DNA of 64,000 bases from Muribaculaceae bacterium Isolate-037 (Harlan) (GCA_003762615.1 RIAZ01000011.1:62001-126000); one strand, 5' to 3'; shown: positions 1 to 8,345, counted from the first letter of the stretch. The notes: generated by a model not told the origin, from the letters alone. Made by a program: numbers and translations.

Positions 1-587
1 GTAAGCGTATAGTACCGTATGCTCAGGTACAGCCTGTTGAGCTTTTTATAAAATGTGCCGAGTTTGTCGGACAATGCCCACAACGTCTGCGAGCGTTCCG
101 CACCGGTGAGCATATTTGTCTTTCCTCCCGTGGCGATGGCCTCCTTCAAGAGTGTATAGACAGAGATAAGCTCTGTCGCCGTTTCCAGATAGAGGTTGTT
201 CATTGACATGGTAGCGACAATGCCCTGCGGATTGGAACCGATGGCTTTCTTGAGCTTGCCCAGGGTGATGAAGATACGCACACCGTCTTCATACAGTGTG
301 GCGGACGCTTTCAGTGAAGAGGCAAAACCGGAAACGGTCTGCAGGTAGCCGGAGTATTTCTTTTCCCATTCGTGCATCTTGGTGAACTCGGCGGCTATGG
401 TGTTCTGCAGAACCGCTGTCCGGGTCTGTGCATCGGTCTGGTCTTTCACCTGTCCGTTGATGGCCTCGTTACCCTCGGCGAGGGCAAGCCATTCCAACGG
501 ATTGGACACGACAACCTGCGCCCTCGCTGACACAGCGGCGAAGACGGCAAGTACAACTGTCAGTATTTTAGCGGTTCGTAATCTCAT
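1..587 (-). CDS. Partial periplasmic conjugation protein, VirB5/TraI-like
   Basis: The gene runs off the left edge, so its C-terminus is missing. The start (587) is an ATG giving a clear signal peptide (MRLRTAKILTVVLAVFAAVSARA), then a mature part beginning QVVVSNPLEWLALAEG. The remainder is helical and polar with no membrane span after the signal, so a periplasmic product is expected. Its helix pattern (a long early coiled stretch, then a segment around ISVYTLLKEAI) is like that of the secreted protein encoded at 47287-48027, which suggests paralogous VirB5-type pilus-associated proteins; this is inference by eye. The start lies 20 bases inside the end of the upstream PH-domain gene, so the two are translationally linked in the minus-strand operon that begins at 4937. 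Confidence 0.7.
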   Translation of the reverse strand, partial: MRLRTAKILTVVLAVFAAVSARAQVVVSNPLEWLALAEGNEAINGQVKDQTDAQTRTAVLQNTIAAEFTKMHEWEKKYSGYLQTVSGFASSLKASATLYEDGVRIFITLGKLKKAIGSNPQGIVATMSMNNLYLETATELISVYTLLKEAIATGGKTNMLTGAERSQTLWALSDKLGTFYKKLNRLYLSIRYYTL

Positions 588-1068
588 ATATTCCATTTCG
601 TTTGCGGTTTGCACTTACACGTTCACGTATAAAGGGGACAAGATTGCTGCTCTTGTCCATGCCCACCATGTCAAGGCGGGGTGTGGAACGGTCGCCGGAA
701 TAGATATGTATGGTTTTCAGTCCGAACAACTGCTGTAAGAAGCTGCTCTCTTCCCGGAAATCGACCACACGGTAGAGTTCCATGAAGTCACGAGTGCGCT
801 GGAACACGCCATGCTCATAGATGAATTGTTCGTCTGTGATGACAAACCTCATGCTCCGCAGATAAAGGAAGCGGTATATGAGGCAGAGGGCGATTGCCAG
901 CGATGCCCACAACAGGATGTTACCCATGAACATGCCGTCAATTCCGGCCACGGCAAGCCCGGCTATGCAGACGATGGTAATAATCAGGTCATTGGCGAAA
1001 TATTGCCTGATTCGGGGACGGAACACCAATGTCCCGAAACTGTATGATGGTTGTGTCTGTGTTTTCAT
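568..1068 (-). CDS. Membrane protein with bacterial PH domain (bPH2/DUF304-like)
   Basis: 166 residues. Two adjacent hydrophobic helices (about 28-45 and 48-65) are followed by a small beta-rich domain beginning RSMRFVITDEQFIYEHGVFQRTRDFMELYRVVDF, the pattern of YdbS/YdbT-type bacterial pleckstrin-homology domains, in which the PH fold follows a hairpin of membrane helices. The role is unknown; such proteins sit at the inner membrane with the PH domain in the cytoplasm. It overlaps the genes on both sides by a few bases (stop of the DUF3991 gene at 1065, start of the next at 587). This places it firmly in the operon and suggests a function in the ICE rather than housekeeping. Confidence 0.75.
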   Translation of the reverse strand: MKTQTQPSYSFGTLVFRPRIRQYFANDLIITIVCIAGLAVAGIDGMFMGNILLWASLAIALCLIYRFLYLRSMRFVITDEQFIYEHGVFQRTRDFMELYRVVDFREESSFLQQLFGLKTIHIYSGDRSTPRLDMVGMDKSSNLVPFIRERVSANRKRNGIYEITNR

Positions 1069-2303
1069 CGTCTCATCCCTTTTGTTTGCGTTTCCTCATT
1101 GTTCATGGGCTTGTCAAGCAGCTGGTCGTTCCAGTCCTTATACCTTTCGTCGCAAGGCTCATATCCGATTCCGCGCCTGTCGATTCCCAGCCTTTCACAA
1201 ATGTCTTTGAAGTCAAACGGTTCCATCGACAGCTCGTGACGTTTGACGCCTTTGGTCATGTCGGTAACAACAAGACGCTCCTTGTCCGGCGACAGGTGGG
1301 AGGTGAACACCCTTCCTTCTTTTTGCAGGGCGAAGTTGACTGCGAACATACGTCCGGCACGGTCCCGGTCGAAACAGAGGTGGTGGATGGCCTCGGGCGT
1401 ATGCTCGATCATCGACGAGAACTGCTTTTTTGTCGGAGAGCCGCCGGTGGACACATACACGGCGTTGGAAAGGTCATGAAAGCCCACGTTCCCCGGCTCG
1501 TTCATCTTCAGTTGGTAAAAGGCCATCGCATCAAACGCACTCTCGAACCAATAGACATCCTTCGCTTTGTCAATGGGTCGGGTGAAGCCCATGTCGCTGC
1601 GGTTGTTTTCCAGACGGGCTATCCAGAGACCTTCTGCGGCATTGCTGCCTGCGGCCATACCTTTATAGGCGGTCTTGCCATCGGCATTGGGGCGGCTGCG
1701 CTCTTCCAGTCCCACGATGTCCTTGCCCGGCCATGCGGCAAGCGACAGCGGGAATGACAGGTTGGTGTATGTCTTGCCGCCACGTTCCCTTGTGGCAAGG
1801 AAGAAATGGTCGGAGAAGGCCCGCTGGGTCTGGAGGCTGATACCTCTGTTCTGGAAATAGGGATAGAAACGTTTCTGCGATTCCCAGTCGCCATTGATAA
1901 AGCCCTGTGTCTCGTATTCGTAGATGTCAAAAGACCGTGTCTCGCGCTGCCGCCCGAAATCTCGTGGCACACGGTCGTTCACGGGATTGTTCAGGAGGCG
2001 GTTGCAGACAAGGTTGACAAGCCTGTCACCCGACATGCCGGGTCTGTACTCGGCGAAGAGGTTCGGATGCTCCTTGATGAAGCTGATGACATTGTAGTTC
2101 TTTCTCTCAGGGGGCTGGAAACAGCACAGGCCGTTGGCGGTCACAATGAACTTGTCGCCATGCACGCGCTTACCGTCGCTGCCGATACGGACATACGAGG
2201 GATAGCGCATGCCGTCCCTGCGGTTGAGCCGGTAGCCGGCGTCCACCAACAAGTCCTGGATGTTCACCCTGCTTTTGAAATCGTCGTATGTAAGTTCTGA
2301 CAT
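1065..2303 (-). CDS. DUF3991/toprim-domain protein, TraC/primase-like
   Basis: 412 residues. The N-terminal 110 residues resemble the zinc-binding/DUF3991 part of mobile-element primases (CCFQPPERKNYNVISFIKEHPNLF), but the zinc ligands are not obvious. The C-terminal half carries a toprim signature: the acidic motif VYWFESAFDAMAF near residue 250, and LCFDRDRAGRMFA near 310 with the Asp-x-Asp pair. Toprim enzymes coordinate Mg2+ through these residues for primer synthesis or nicking. In ICEs such proteins are thought to act on the transferred single strand. It follows the gene at 2325 after 21 bases and overlaps the PH-domain gene by 4. Confidence 0.75.
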   Translation of the reverse strand: MSELTYDDFKSRVNIQDLLVDAGYRLNRRDGMRYPSYVRIGSDGKRVHGDKFIVTANGLCCFQPPERKNYNVISFIKEHPNLFAEYRPGMSGDRLVNLVCNRLLNNPVNDRVPRDFGRQRETRSFDIYEYETQGFINGDWESQKRFYPYFQNRGISLQTQRAFSDHFFLATRERGGKTYTNLSFPLSLAAWPGKDIVGLEERSRPNADGKTAYKGMAAGSNAAEGLWIARLENNRSDMGFTRPIDKAKDVYWFESAFDAMAFYQLKMNEPGNVGFHDLSNAVYVSTGGSPTKKQFSSMIEHTPEAIHHLCFDRDRAGRMFAVNFALQKEGRVFTSHLSPDKERLVVTDMTKGVKRHELSMEPFDFKDICERLGIDRRGIGYEPCDERYKDWNDQLLDKPMNNEETQTKGMRR

Positions 2304-2324
2304 GGCCGCTGGTTTATGTTACAG

Positions 2325-3947
2325 TTAAAGGCCGTGTCCCATGCCGGGGACACGGTCGTCTGGCAGATTCCTCATGGCGTCGAACTGCCGTGCGGCGACA
2401 TCTGCCGGTGAATCGACACCGGGTTTGAAATAGACATGCGGCATCGGGCCTCGGTGTCCTTCCATATAGATGTCCGGCATGGGACGGGGACCGCGCAGGA
2501 GGTCATGTGTAACCACGGCTCCCGCAAACAGGGCGGCGGTGATTTTCGTGCCAAGCCCCACGGGATAGCGGTCTTTCATATCCACCTCCTTGAACACTTT
2601 TGAAAAGAGCTTCATGCGGTGCAGGTCGTCCAATGCCATGAATTTCTCATACTGCTTCTGCGAAATCTCGTGACTGACCACCTCGCCGTCAATGACGGCA
2701 GTCATACGGTATTTCGCCTCACCCTCGCCTTGCACGGGTTCCACACGGATGTCATCGACGGTGACTTCACGCCCGTGCCGCCCTTCACGGAACCATCCTT
2801 TGTTCTCGTCTATAAGGCCCAGATCGTTGCCGTCCATGACCACGCCGCCTTTGGGCCGATTGTCACGGAGTGATGGCTCACGCTCCACCTGTAAGTCCTG
2901 CTGATTATCCTGCTGTCGGTAATATTCGTCCTGTCGGGTAATCTGTTGGTCGAGATCTGCCTGAACTTCGGGATGGAGCTTTATGTCAATCTGTTTGTCG
3001 CTGTTGAGCATGTCCATGGTGACGGCATCGGCGAAATCCTCTTTGATGACACCGTTAAGCGTCTCAAGGCGTTTGGCTATAGGCTGGTCTTTGATGGAGT
3101 TGGAAGTCAATACAGCCAGTTCCTCGTCGGTGAGGTTGTACTGCAGGTCTGCTTCCAGTGCCGAGGACTGTATGGTGACGGTCTTCTTCTCCGCATCCAC
3201 CAGTATGCCGTGGCTCGCCAGCACCTCCTGCCATTTCTCATTGGAGAAATAGACATCGGAAGTGATGGCTTCCTTATACGAAATTGCCGGAGTGGTCGGT
3301 CTTTGCGGCTGTCTGACAGGGGTTATTACCGTCTGCAATTCGGACAGCACATCCTTTCCTGCCACGGGAGCGGTGTTATAGCCTTTGTAATAGAAGCCAT
3401 AGCCGCCGGATTGCAGTTCTCCGGGCTTCATGCGTCCATCGGGTCGGTTCGGAACCATTGGGGCACCGGGGTAATAGAGTTGTCCTCCGATACGGCGCAG
3501 GTGGAATCCTTCTTGCATCCTCGGTGTCCACCCCAAGAATGACCACCCCATCATGTGATGCGGCGGCATGGGTGGACGACGGTGCGGAGCTACTCTGCCG
3601 TATTCGCCCACGCCGATACGGTAGCCGTGTAAGCCCATCGCCACACGACCGTTGGCATTGCGGGCATGCACAAAGTCTTTCGGCATATCGAAGTCGGCGG
3701 CGACAATGCTGGCGAATGTGTTGTAAGCCTTGCGGTTGGCGGTGTTTGTTCCCCAGTCGGTCAGGGCTTTCAGCTGTTTCTCGGTAATCGGATAGTTCAG
3801 CAACGGGGAATCATGCCCCTGCACGAGCAAGGCGAAACCGTTGCTGCTTGCGGCCACATGAGCCTGCATCCCGTTTCGGAGCAGGATGTCCTGCAGTTCG
3901 GGAGTGAGTTCAAGCGGGCGCGGATTGGTGTTTGTCCTTATAGGCAT
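2325..3947 (-). CDS. Conserved ICE protein, DUF3945/DUF4099-like, function unknown
   Basis: 540 residues, soluble except for one weak hydrophobic stretch near residue 470 (GLGTKITAALFAGAVVTHDLL). The N-terminus starts ELTPELQDILLRNGMQAHVAASSNGFALLVQGHD. It is followed by a Gly/Pro/Met/Tyr-rich low-complexity region (about 120-200) and a second repeat of the same ELxxxLxxNG-type module around 235-320, so the module appears twice. A Gln-rich hydrophilic linker (330-350) leads to a C-terminal domain. Proteins of this sort recur in Bacteroidales conjugative elements next to toprim genes, without an assigned function. Start chosen at the first ATG, 12 bases after the small gene at 3960. Confidence 0.6.
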   Translation of the reverse strand: MPIRTNTNPRPLELTPELQDILLRNGMQAHVAASSNGFALLVQGHDSPLLNYPITEKQLKALTDWGTNTANRKAYNTFASIVAADFDMPKDFVHARNANGRVAMGLHGYRIGVGEYGRVAPHRRPPMPPHHMMGWSFLGWTPRMQEGFHLRRIGGQLYYPGAPMVPNRPDGRMKPGELQSGGYGFYYKGYNTAPVAGKDVLSELQTVITPVRQPQRPTTPAISYKEAITSDVYFSNEKWQEVLASHGILVDAEKKTVTIQSSALEADLQYNLTDEELAVLTSNSIKDQPIAKRLETLNGVIKEDFADAVTMDMLNSDKQIDIKLHPEVQADLDQQITRQDEYYRQQDNQQDLQVEREPSLRDNRPKGGVVMDGNDLGLIDENKGWFREGRHGREVTVDDIRVEPVQGEGEAKYRMTAVIDGEVVSHEISQKQYEKFMALDDLHRMKLFSKVFKEVDMKDRYPVGLGTKITAALFAGAVVTHDLLRGPRPMPDIYMEGHRGPMPHVYFKPGVDSPADVAARQFDAMRNLPDDRVPGMGHGL

Positions 3948-3959
3948 GATACTTATTGT

Positions 3960-4178
3960 TTATGCGTTTCCGTTTTCCAGTGCCTCGTCAAGCAGGGCGT
4001 TCTTCATTTCCATGAAGTTGACAGCCGATTCTTCCAAATTGGGGTCAAGCCCTTGGCGGTGGCAGTACCATTCGTATTCCTGTGCCAGCTCGCGCGAGTG
4101 GCGGGTGATGTATTCTTTCCAACCGTATTCGCCGGACTGTACGTTCTCGATAAGTTTCTCTTCAGGTTCGTATTTCAT
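3960..4178 (-). CDS. Small conserved ICE protein, hypothetical
   Basis: 72 residues, very acidic, predicted all-helical (MKYEPEEKLIENVQSGEYGWKEYITRHSRELAQEYEWYC...). No signal peptide and no membrane segment. Spacing of 12 bases on both sides and the same direction as its neighbours place it in the 4937-to-1 operon. Similar small acidic proteins accompany DUF4099-like genes in Bacteroides conjugative transposons. No function can be read from the sequence; an accessory or binding partner of the flanking proteins is possible. Confidence 0.6.
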   Translation of the reverse strand: MKYEPEEKLIENVQSGEYGWKEYITRHSRELAQEYEWYCHRQGLDPNLEESAVNFMEMKNALLDEALENGNA

Positions 4179-4190
4179 CTTGCTTGCGGT

Positions 4191-4937
4191 TTAGTGTTTG
4201 AGGGTCATGTTGTTGCGTTTGCGCATCTCTTCCCACAGTTCCTCGGTATAGGATGCTTCGGGAACATAGTCGAGGTTGCCTTCTTCGTCGGAGACCCAGC
4301 AACCGTTCAGTCCGAAGTTGTATCTGCCGAAGCCCTGTCGCTGTTCCTCGCGCCATTTCTTCTCGTCACCATGCGTGAGACGCACACCGGTCTTTTCATT
4401 GAGGTCAATGCCGATGGTGTAGAGGTCATCGCCGTCCATGACGCTAATGGGCAATCCTTTCTGCAGACAGGTAAGCTCCGCATTGGTGAGCTTCATTTCG
4501 TTGGCTGCGTATTCGAGATTGCGGCCAATGACGGGTGTAGGCACGTAGATGATCTGGTTGGTGCCCTGGTCTATCTGATGAAATGCCTGTATCTCCCTTC
4601 CTTCGGGAGTGGTGACTGGGGCGATGACGGGACGGTGCTCAAGCAAAGCCTTGCGCTCTTCCTCGGTGAAGCGGTCGAGGCGGCCGGCTTTGAGTTGTGG
4701 ATAGAACACCACATCGACGCTGTCGTCGTCCATGCGGATGAACGCGAAGCGGGTGCGGGCATGGATTTCCTCGCCGCTTTCGTCGGTGACGCTGATGGGC
4801 AGCACCGGGGAACGGCGACCGTCAAGAATGTCCTCTATCGCCTTCTGGGGCAGGTCTTCGAGCATATCCTGTGTCAGCCCGAATCTGTCGAGTATGCCGT
4901 AAGGCAGTTCCTCGCTCTGAAATCTTTGAATTTTCAT
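4191..4937 (-). CDS. Conserved ICE protein, DUF4099/DUF3945-like
   Basis: 248 residues from the ATG giving MKIQRFQSEELPYGILDRFGLTQDML; an in-frame TTG further upstream is less likely because it would lie over the promoter-like sequence. The domain with FGLTQDMLEDLPQKAIEDILDGRRSPVLPI is the module seen in ICE DUF4099 proteins. A second part (RDFTEEE-type through LTNAELTCLQKGLPI) looks like DUF3945. No catalytic motif is visible. It is the first gene of the accessory operon. Upstream lie a TAATTTTG minus-strand -7 box about 30 bases before the start and the dyad element described at 5040-5116. Confidence 0.65.
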   Translation of the reverse strand: MKIQRFQSEELPYGILDRFGLTQDMLEDLPQKAIEDILDGRRSPVLPISVTDESGEEIHARTRFAFIRMDDDSVDVVFYPQLKAGRLDRFTEEERKALLEHRPVIAPVTTPEGREIQAFHQIDQGTNQIIYVPTPVIGRNLEYAANEMKLTNAELTCLQKGLPISVMDGDDLYTIGIDLNEKTGVRLTHGDEKKWREEQRQGFGRYNFGLNGCWVSDEEGNLDYVPEASYTEELWEEMRKRNNMTLKH

Positions 4938-5039
4938 TTTTATAATTTTATGGGTTGTCGTTTTCCGCAAAATTATATGTGTTGTTCCGATTCAGAGGTG
5001 TTTGTAAGTATGATTTTACTTTGGTTTATGCTTATTTAA

Positions 5040-5116
5040 TATAAGACATAATAATCATACTTACTTTTATACTCTGATGCGATATAAACAAGTATTACAG
5101 TTGCTTAGAGTATGAT
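5040..5116. promoter_or_regulatory. ICE operon control element, copy 1
   Basis: The gap 4938-5182 holds no gene. It contains TATAAGAC (5040-5047), 11 bases, ACTTACTTTTATACTCT (5059-5075), 31 bases, then AGAGTATGAT (5107-5116). ATACTCT and AGAGTAT are inverted repeats. The same blocks occur before the tra operon at 56528-56594 with the same 11-base spacing and a 21-base second gap. A further dyad, GTAAGTATGATTTTAC, lies near 5014. Being shared only by the two ICE operon starts, it is probably a binding site for an ICE regulator. Confidence 0.6.
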
Positions 5117-5170
5117 ATTTTGCTTAAACTGATATATGTAAAAATAGAATGTGGTTTGATATGGTATTGT

Positions 5171-5178
5171 TACCTTTG
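5171..5178 (+). promoter_or_regulatory. -7 box TACCTTTG of the M23 peptidase gene
   Basis: TACCTTTG matches the Bacteroidetes -7 consensus TAnnTTTG and ends four bases before the ATG at 5183, so the transcript would be leaderless or nearly so. No TTTG lies 19-21 bases upstream; the nearest TTTG is 13 bases away. The promoter may therefore need an activator, perhaps through the element at 5040-5116. Confidence 0.5.
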
Positions 5179-5182
5179 CGCC

Positions 5183-5830
5183 ATGTTAAGGAATTTATTG
5201 CTCATGACGGGGTTGGGCTGTTGCATGGCTGCATCGGCACAGTTCCATACAATAACGCCCCATGCGGCACGTTACAGGATTGAACGTGTCACACAGGGGA
5301 CGGTAGGGAAAACAAAAGAGATTACGGAAGAAGCGGCATCGGCGGAGTCGTCAGCCGACACCGCTTCAATGCGGAAGCAGTGGATTGACAGCTATCTTAG
5401 CGTGTCATATCCGCTGAAGGAGATTTTTGTGACTTCGCCTTTTGGCGTGCGTACAGACCCGTTCACGAAAAAACGCAGGAAACACAACGGACTGGACTTG
5501 AAGGCTGACCGGTGCGAGACATACGCCATGATGCACGGCATCGTGGTGAAGGTCGGACAGGACAAGGTGTCCGGGAAATATGTCACTGTGCGGCACGGGG
5601 ACTTCTCTGTCAGCTACTGCCATCTGTCCGAATGGCGAGTGAAGAAAGGTGACTGTGTGAGACCGGGGGAGGTGGTAGGTATAAGCGGCAACACAGGACG
5701 TTCAACCGGGCCGCATCTGCACCTGACCGTCAGAATGGGGCGGCGACACATAGACCCGGGTGTGCTACTGCAGTTCATCGACGAGACAAGGCAGCAGGCA
5801 TTGGAAAAACTATCCGATTACAACCGTTGA
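5183..5830 (+). CDS. M23-family (LytM-like) peptidoglycan endopeptidase
   Basis: 215 residues. The start at 5183 yields a signal peptide (MLRNLLLMTGLGCCMAASAQ); an in-frame upstream ATG would place the promoter inside the gene. The M23 zinc site is complete: H101-NGL-D105, then H147, and H178-L-H180 in the motif GPHLHLTV. The enzyme should cleave peptide cross-links of peptidoglycan in the periplasm. Local wall opening would help assembly of the conjugation channel, alongside the GH24 lysozyme at 36726. It is divergent from the accessory operon and shares its control region. Confidence 0.85.
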   Translation: MLRNLLLMTGLGCCMAASAQFHTITPHAARYRIERVTQGTVGKTKEITEEAASAESSADTASMRKQWIDSYLSVSYPLKEIFVTSPFGVRTDPFTKKRRKHNGLDLKADRCETYAMMHGIVVKVGQDKVSGKYVTVRHGDFSVSYCHLSEWRVKKGDCVRPGEVVGISGNTGRSTGPHLHLTVRMGRRHIDPGVLLQFIDETRQQALEKLSDYNR

Positions 5831-5850
5831 CACGCCGTTTTGGGGATTAA

Positions 5851-5870
5851 AACCGTCTCGAACCGTCTCG
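5851..5870. repeat. Tandem 10-bp repeat AACCGTCTCG x2
   Basis: Two exact head-to-tail copies of AACCGTCTCG, about 20 bases after the M23 stop codon and just before the IS element. The role is unknown. Confidence 0.6.
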
Positions 5871-5896
5871 TAACAAGTTTTTTTGGTGATTATCTG

Positions 5897-7233
5897 CAAT
5901 ATTGTCCTAAATAATTTTTGAGTGCTACTCAACGTGCAGAGGCATCAGCCTTTGCAAAAATGACATCAGAGTAATCCCCCTAAGGCAAAAACGGCTCTTC
6001 GGGAGGCGGTGTGAAGGGTTCGTCAAGCCATTTGTTGAGGTCGATTTTGGTAAAGGTGTTAAGTCGCAGAGAGACAACAAGATTAGCCATTGCCCACTTG
6101 TACTTGGCGATGTGTTTCAGCCATGTCAGGATGAGCATGGTTATCAGTGCAGTCCAGATCTGGATTTCCACGGCGTTGCGTGTGGTGCCGATGAAGCTCT
6201 TTATGCGCAGAAGCTGCTTTAGATTGCGGAAGAAAATCTCAATATTCCATCTTGCCTTGTAGATTGCGGCTATCGTGGAGGCGGTAAGAGTGAAGTTGTT
6301 TGTCAAAAGTTCCACCACGAAACCATGTTCTTCGTTCCATACGGCAATTCTGCGGAGTTTCTTTGGATATTTCTTTTTCGCGACTGGAAGTTCCAGTTCA
6401 ATTTCCTCATCAATAAGCACGTCCTGCGCCCGCTTTTCAGGCAATAGACGCTCACGGACGGTCTTATACCTGATGTTGTCCTTGTGCCGGACCACAAAGA
6501 ACACATTGTTGCTGTCCCAATGGCTGAGCAGGCTGTAATCACAGTAGCCACGGTCGGCAACTACAATTGAATACGGATTTACAGGAATGTCGTAGGCCGC
6601 CTTGTTGTCAGAGCCTTTCCCGTCTGTAATGTTCACGAATTCAGGCAACAGACAGTCATAATCAAGAAGCGTGTGCATCTTCACAGCGCCTTTTGTCGTG
6701 GTATAATGCGCCCAGTCGTAGACAGACAGCGTAAGCGATATGAGCGTCGAATCCAACAGCCGCAACGGCATCTTGAAACGAAATTTGCCATGAATCCACC
6801 CCGCCTGCTGTCCGAAATGCTGATAGAGGCGGTAGAAGATGTCTCGGAATACCGAACAGTCGCGATGGGCGTTCTGATATGCCACTGTCGATTTTGATGG
6901 CGCACGGCTTATACCGAGATGGTTGAGGTTGCCTGTGGCGGATTTCAGCCCGTTGGATATGTCCCGCACGGAGTCGCAGTTGGAAAACTGACAGAAGACC
7001 ATGCTGATTAGCTGACTCCACGTGTCATAACCCTTGTTGTGCTTGTCTGTTTGGGCCTCGCGGATTATTTTTCTGATTGTTTGACGGGGTAACTGGGCGA
7101 TTGTTTGTGCGAAAAGTGTTATATTTGCCATAGGAAGTAGTTGAGTTGGTCGCTCACTACTAAGGTAGTCATTTTTTGCCTTAGTAACTACTTCCTATTT
7201 TTATTTTTGCCCAAAACGTTTAGGACAATATTG
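5897..7233. mobile_element. IS4-family insertion sequence, complete
   Basis: 1337 bp bounded by inverted repeats beginning CAATATTGTCCTAAA (left 5897-5911; right end at 7233 on the opposite strand). It is flanked by a direct repeat GATTATCTG at 5888-5896 and 7234-7242. A tenth base (C) also matches, so the target duplication is 9 or 10 bp. One transposase gene fills it on the minus strand. The intact duplication means simple insertion, into the region upstream of the Abi_2 promoter, about 27 bases from its -33 box. Confidence 0.88.
5980..7131 (-). CDS. IS4-family DDE transposase (DUF4372 N-terminus)
   Basis: 383 residues. The N-terminus (LFAQTIAQLPRQTIRKII...YDTWSQLISMVFCQFS) is the DUF4372-type DNA-binding part of Bacteroidetes IS4 transposases. 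The catalytic core shows RLLDSTLISL (first Asp), YSIVVADRGYCDYSLL (second Asp), and the C-terminal signature Y-x2-R-x3-E-x6-K in YKARWNIEIFFRNLK, the diagnostic YREK motif with the catalytic Glu. No frameshift or stop is seen, so the element is probably active. Confidence 0.92.
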   Translation of the reverse strand: MANITLFAQTIAQLPRQTIRKIIREAQTDKHNKGYDTWSQLISMVFCQFSNCDSVRDISNGLKSATGNLNHLGISRAPSKSTVAYQNAHRDCSVFRDIFYRLYQHFGQQAGWIHGKFRFKMPLRLLDSTLISLTLSVYDWAHYTTTKGAVKMHTLLDYDCLLPEFVNITDGKGSDNKAAYDIPVNPYSIVVADRGYCDYSLLSHWDSNNVFFVVRHKDNIRYKTVRERLLPEKRAQDVLIDEEIELELPVAKKKYPKKLRRIAVWNEEHGFVVELLTNNFTLTASTIAAIYKARWNIEIFFRNLKQLLRIKSFIGTTRNAVEIQIWTALITMLILTWLKHIAKYKWAMANLVVSLRLNTFTKIDLNKWLDEPFTPPPEEPFLP

Positions 7234-7260
7234 GATTATCTGCTGTTTTTTCTTGAAAAG

Positions 7261-7292
7261 TTTGCAGGATTGGAATAAAAGCACTACCTTTG
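7261..7292 (+). promoter_or_regulatory. Promoter of the RNA/Abi_2 unit (copy 1)
   Basis: TTTG (7261-7264), 20 bases, TACCTTTG (7285-7292): a full match to the Bacteroidetes vegetative promoter. Transcription should begin near 7297-7299, at the left base of the RNA hairpin, not at the coding sequence. The second copy is at 8311-8341. Confidence 0.75.
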
Positions 7293-7296
7293 CATC

Positions 7297-7355
7297 GACA
7301 ATTTCCGCCACGCCTCTTTTCAATGCGTACCAGGGCGGAACTTTTGCTTTTTATA
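7297..7355 (+). ncRNA. Candidate Abi-associated small RNA with terminator-like end (copy 1)
   Basis: A nested hairpin: TTCCGCC (7303-7309) pairs with GGCGGAA (7334-7340), and inside it ACGC (7310-7313) pairs with GCGT (7325-7328) around an 11-base loop, leaving ACCAG as a one-sided bulge. A U-rich tract follows (CTTTTGCTTTTTAT), as in an intrinsic terminator, and the abi ATG is 7 bases beyond it. The order promoter, short RNA, leaky terminator, HEPN gene matches the layout of RNA-antitoxin systems. The copy at 8346-8400 keeps every paired base while its loop differs in sequence and length, which supports selection on structure. It could instead be only a transcription attenuator. Confidence 0.6.
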
Positions 7356-7360
7356 CATTT

Positions 7361-8254
7361 ATGGATTATACCAAACAACCGCTGAATTATCCCCAGATTC
7401 TTCAGATGCTGAAAGACCGGGGCCTAATCATCAGAAATGACAATGATGCTGTAGCACAGTTAAAAATCATGAGTTATTTCCGTCTGGCGAACTACCTTCG
7501 TCCTATGGAACAAGATAAGACAACTCATGTGTTCAAACCAAACAGCCATTTCGACAATGCCATCAATCTGTATTACTTTGACAAGAAATTAAGGGCATTG
7601 ATTTTTACTGCTATCCAAAGTTTTGAAATTGCTCTTCGCTCAAAACTGATACACCATTTTTCGATGGCTTACGGTTCTTTTTGGATAATGGACAGAAATC
7701 TATTTACAGACAATAAAATTTTCACCGATTGCTCTATCCGTGTCCAACAGGAAGTATTCCGTTCAAAGGAAGATTTCATTCAGGAACACTTTGACAAATA
7801 CTCAAATCCTATCATACCGCCCGTATGGAAAACTTTGGAAGTGGTCTCTTTCGGCACGTTGTCAAAGATTTTCTGCAACCTAAAAGACACTAAACTCAAG
7901 AAGAAAATTGCGAGGGAATTTAATTTGCCACAGCACGAATATCTTGAAAGTTGGTGTAAATGTGCCGTGGCATTGCGCAACTGTCTTGCACATCATTCTC
8001 GCACATGGAACAGAAGATACCCTCTGAAACCACAGCTTCCCGGTAAACTGAAAGGTGATTGGATTAATGCCTCCATAACACTGCCGACCAAACTCTATGC
8101 CCAGCTTTGCTGTCTGGCATACTTGCAGAATGCAACCCATCCCGGCAACGACTTCAAACAGCAGTTGAAATCATTACTGAAGGCTCATCCTAATGTCGAT
8201 GTTACTGCGATGGGTTTCCCGGTCGGATGGGAAAACGAGCCGCTTTGGAAGTAA
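7361..8254 (+). CDS. Abi_2 (AbiD/AbiF) family HEPN protein, probable abortive-infection RNase toxin
   Basis: 297 residues from ATG 7361; upstream in-frame codons lie inside the promoter and hairpin. The sequence has the Abi_2 hallmarks (LKDRGLII near the start, YFRLANYLRP, YYFDKKLRALIFTAIQSFEIALRSKLIHH). It contains two R-x4-H motifs of the HEPN RNase type: R93-SKLI-H98 and R206-NCLA-H211, each followed by a second His. HEPN proteins cut RNA; Abi proteins of this family stop growth of phage-infected cells, and AbiF has been described as an RNA-neutralised toxin related to the ancestor of Cas13. The upstream structured RNA fits that model. A 74-base remnant of a second copy lies at 8480. Confidence 0.82.
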   Translation: MDYTKQPLNYPQILQMLKDRGLIIRNDNDAVAQLKIMSYFRLANYLRPMEQDKTTHVFKPNSHFDNAINLYYFDKKLRALIFTAIQSFEIALRSKLIHHFSMAYGSFWIMDRNLFTDNKIFTDCSIRVQQEVFRSKEDFIQEHFDKYSNPIIPPVWKTLEVVSFGTLSKIFCNLKDTKLKKKIAREFNLPQHEYLESWCKCAVALRNCLAHHSRTWNRRYPLKPQLPGKLKGDWINASITLPTKLYAQLCCLAYLQNATHPGNDFKQQLKSLLKAHPNVDVTAMGFPVGWENEPLWK

Positions 8255-8310
8255 GGCAATTACTCAACCAAGATTTATTGCTGATTCCAAGCCTATTCTT
8301 CTGAAAGAAG

Positions 8311-8341
8311 TTGCCTAATTGAAATAAAATCATTACTTTTG
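8311..8341 (+). promoter_or_regulatory. Promoter of the second RNA copy
   Basis: TTG (8311-8313), 20 bases, TACTTTTG (8334-8341), in a segment clearly homologous to 7256-7292 (shared AAG-TTGC, ATTGGAATAAAA/ATTGAAATAAAA). It is still a good match to the consensus, so the downstream RNA is probably transcribed although its coding sequence is gone. Confidence 0.6.
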
Positions 8342-8345
8342 ACCG

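Noticed and set aside
3666..5039. Long plus-strand open frame opposite the DUF4099-like genes
   Set aside because: It runs across three well-supported minus-strand genes and the control region, with Cys/Val/Gly-rich shadow composition.
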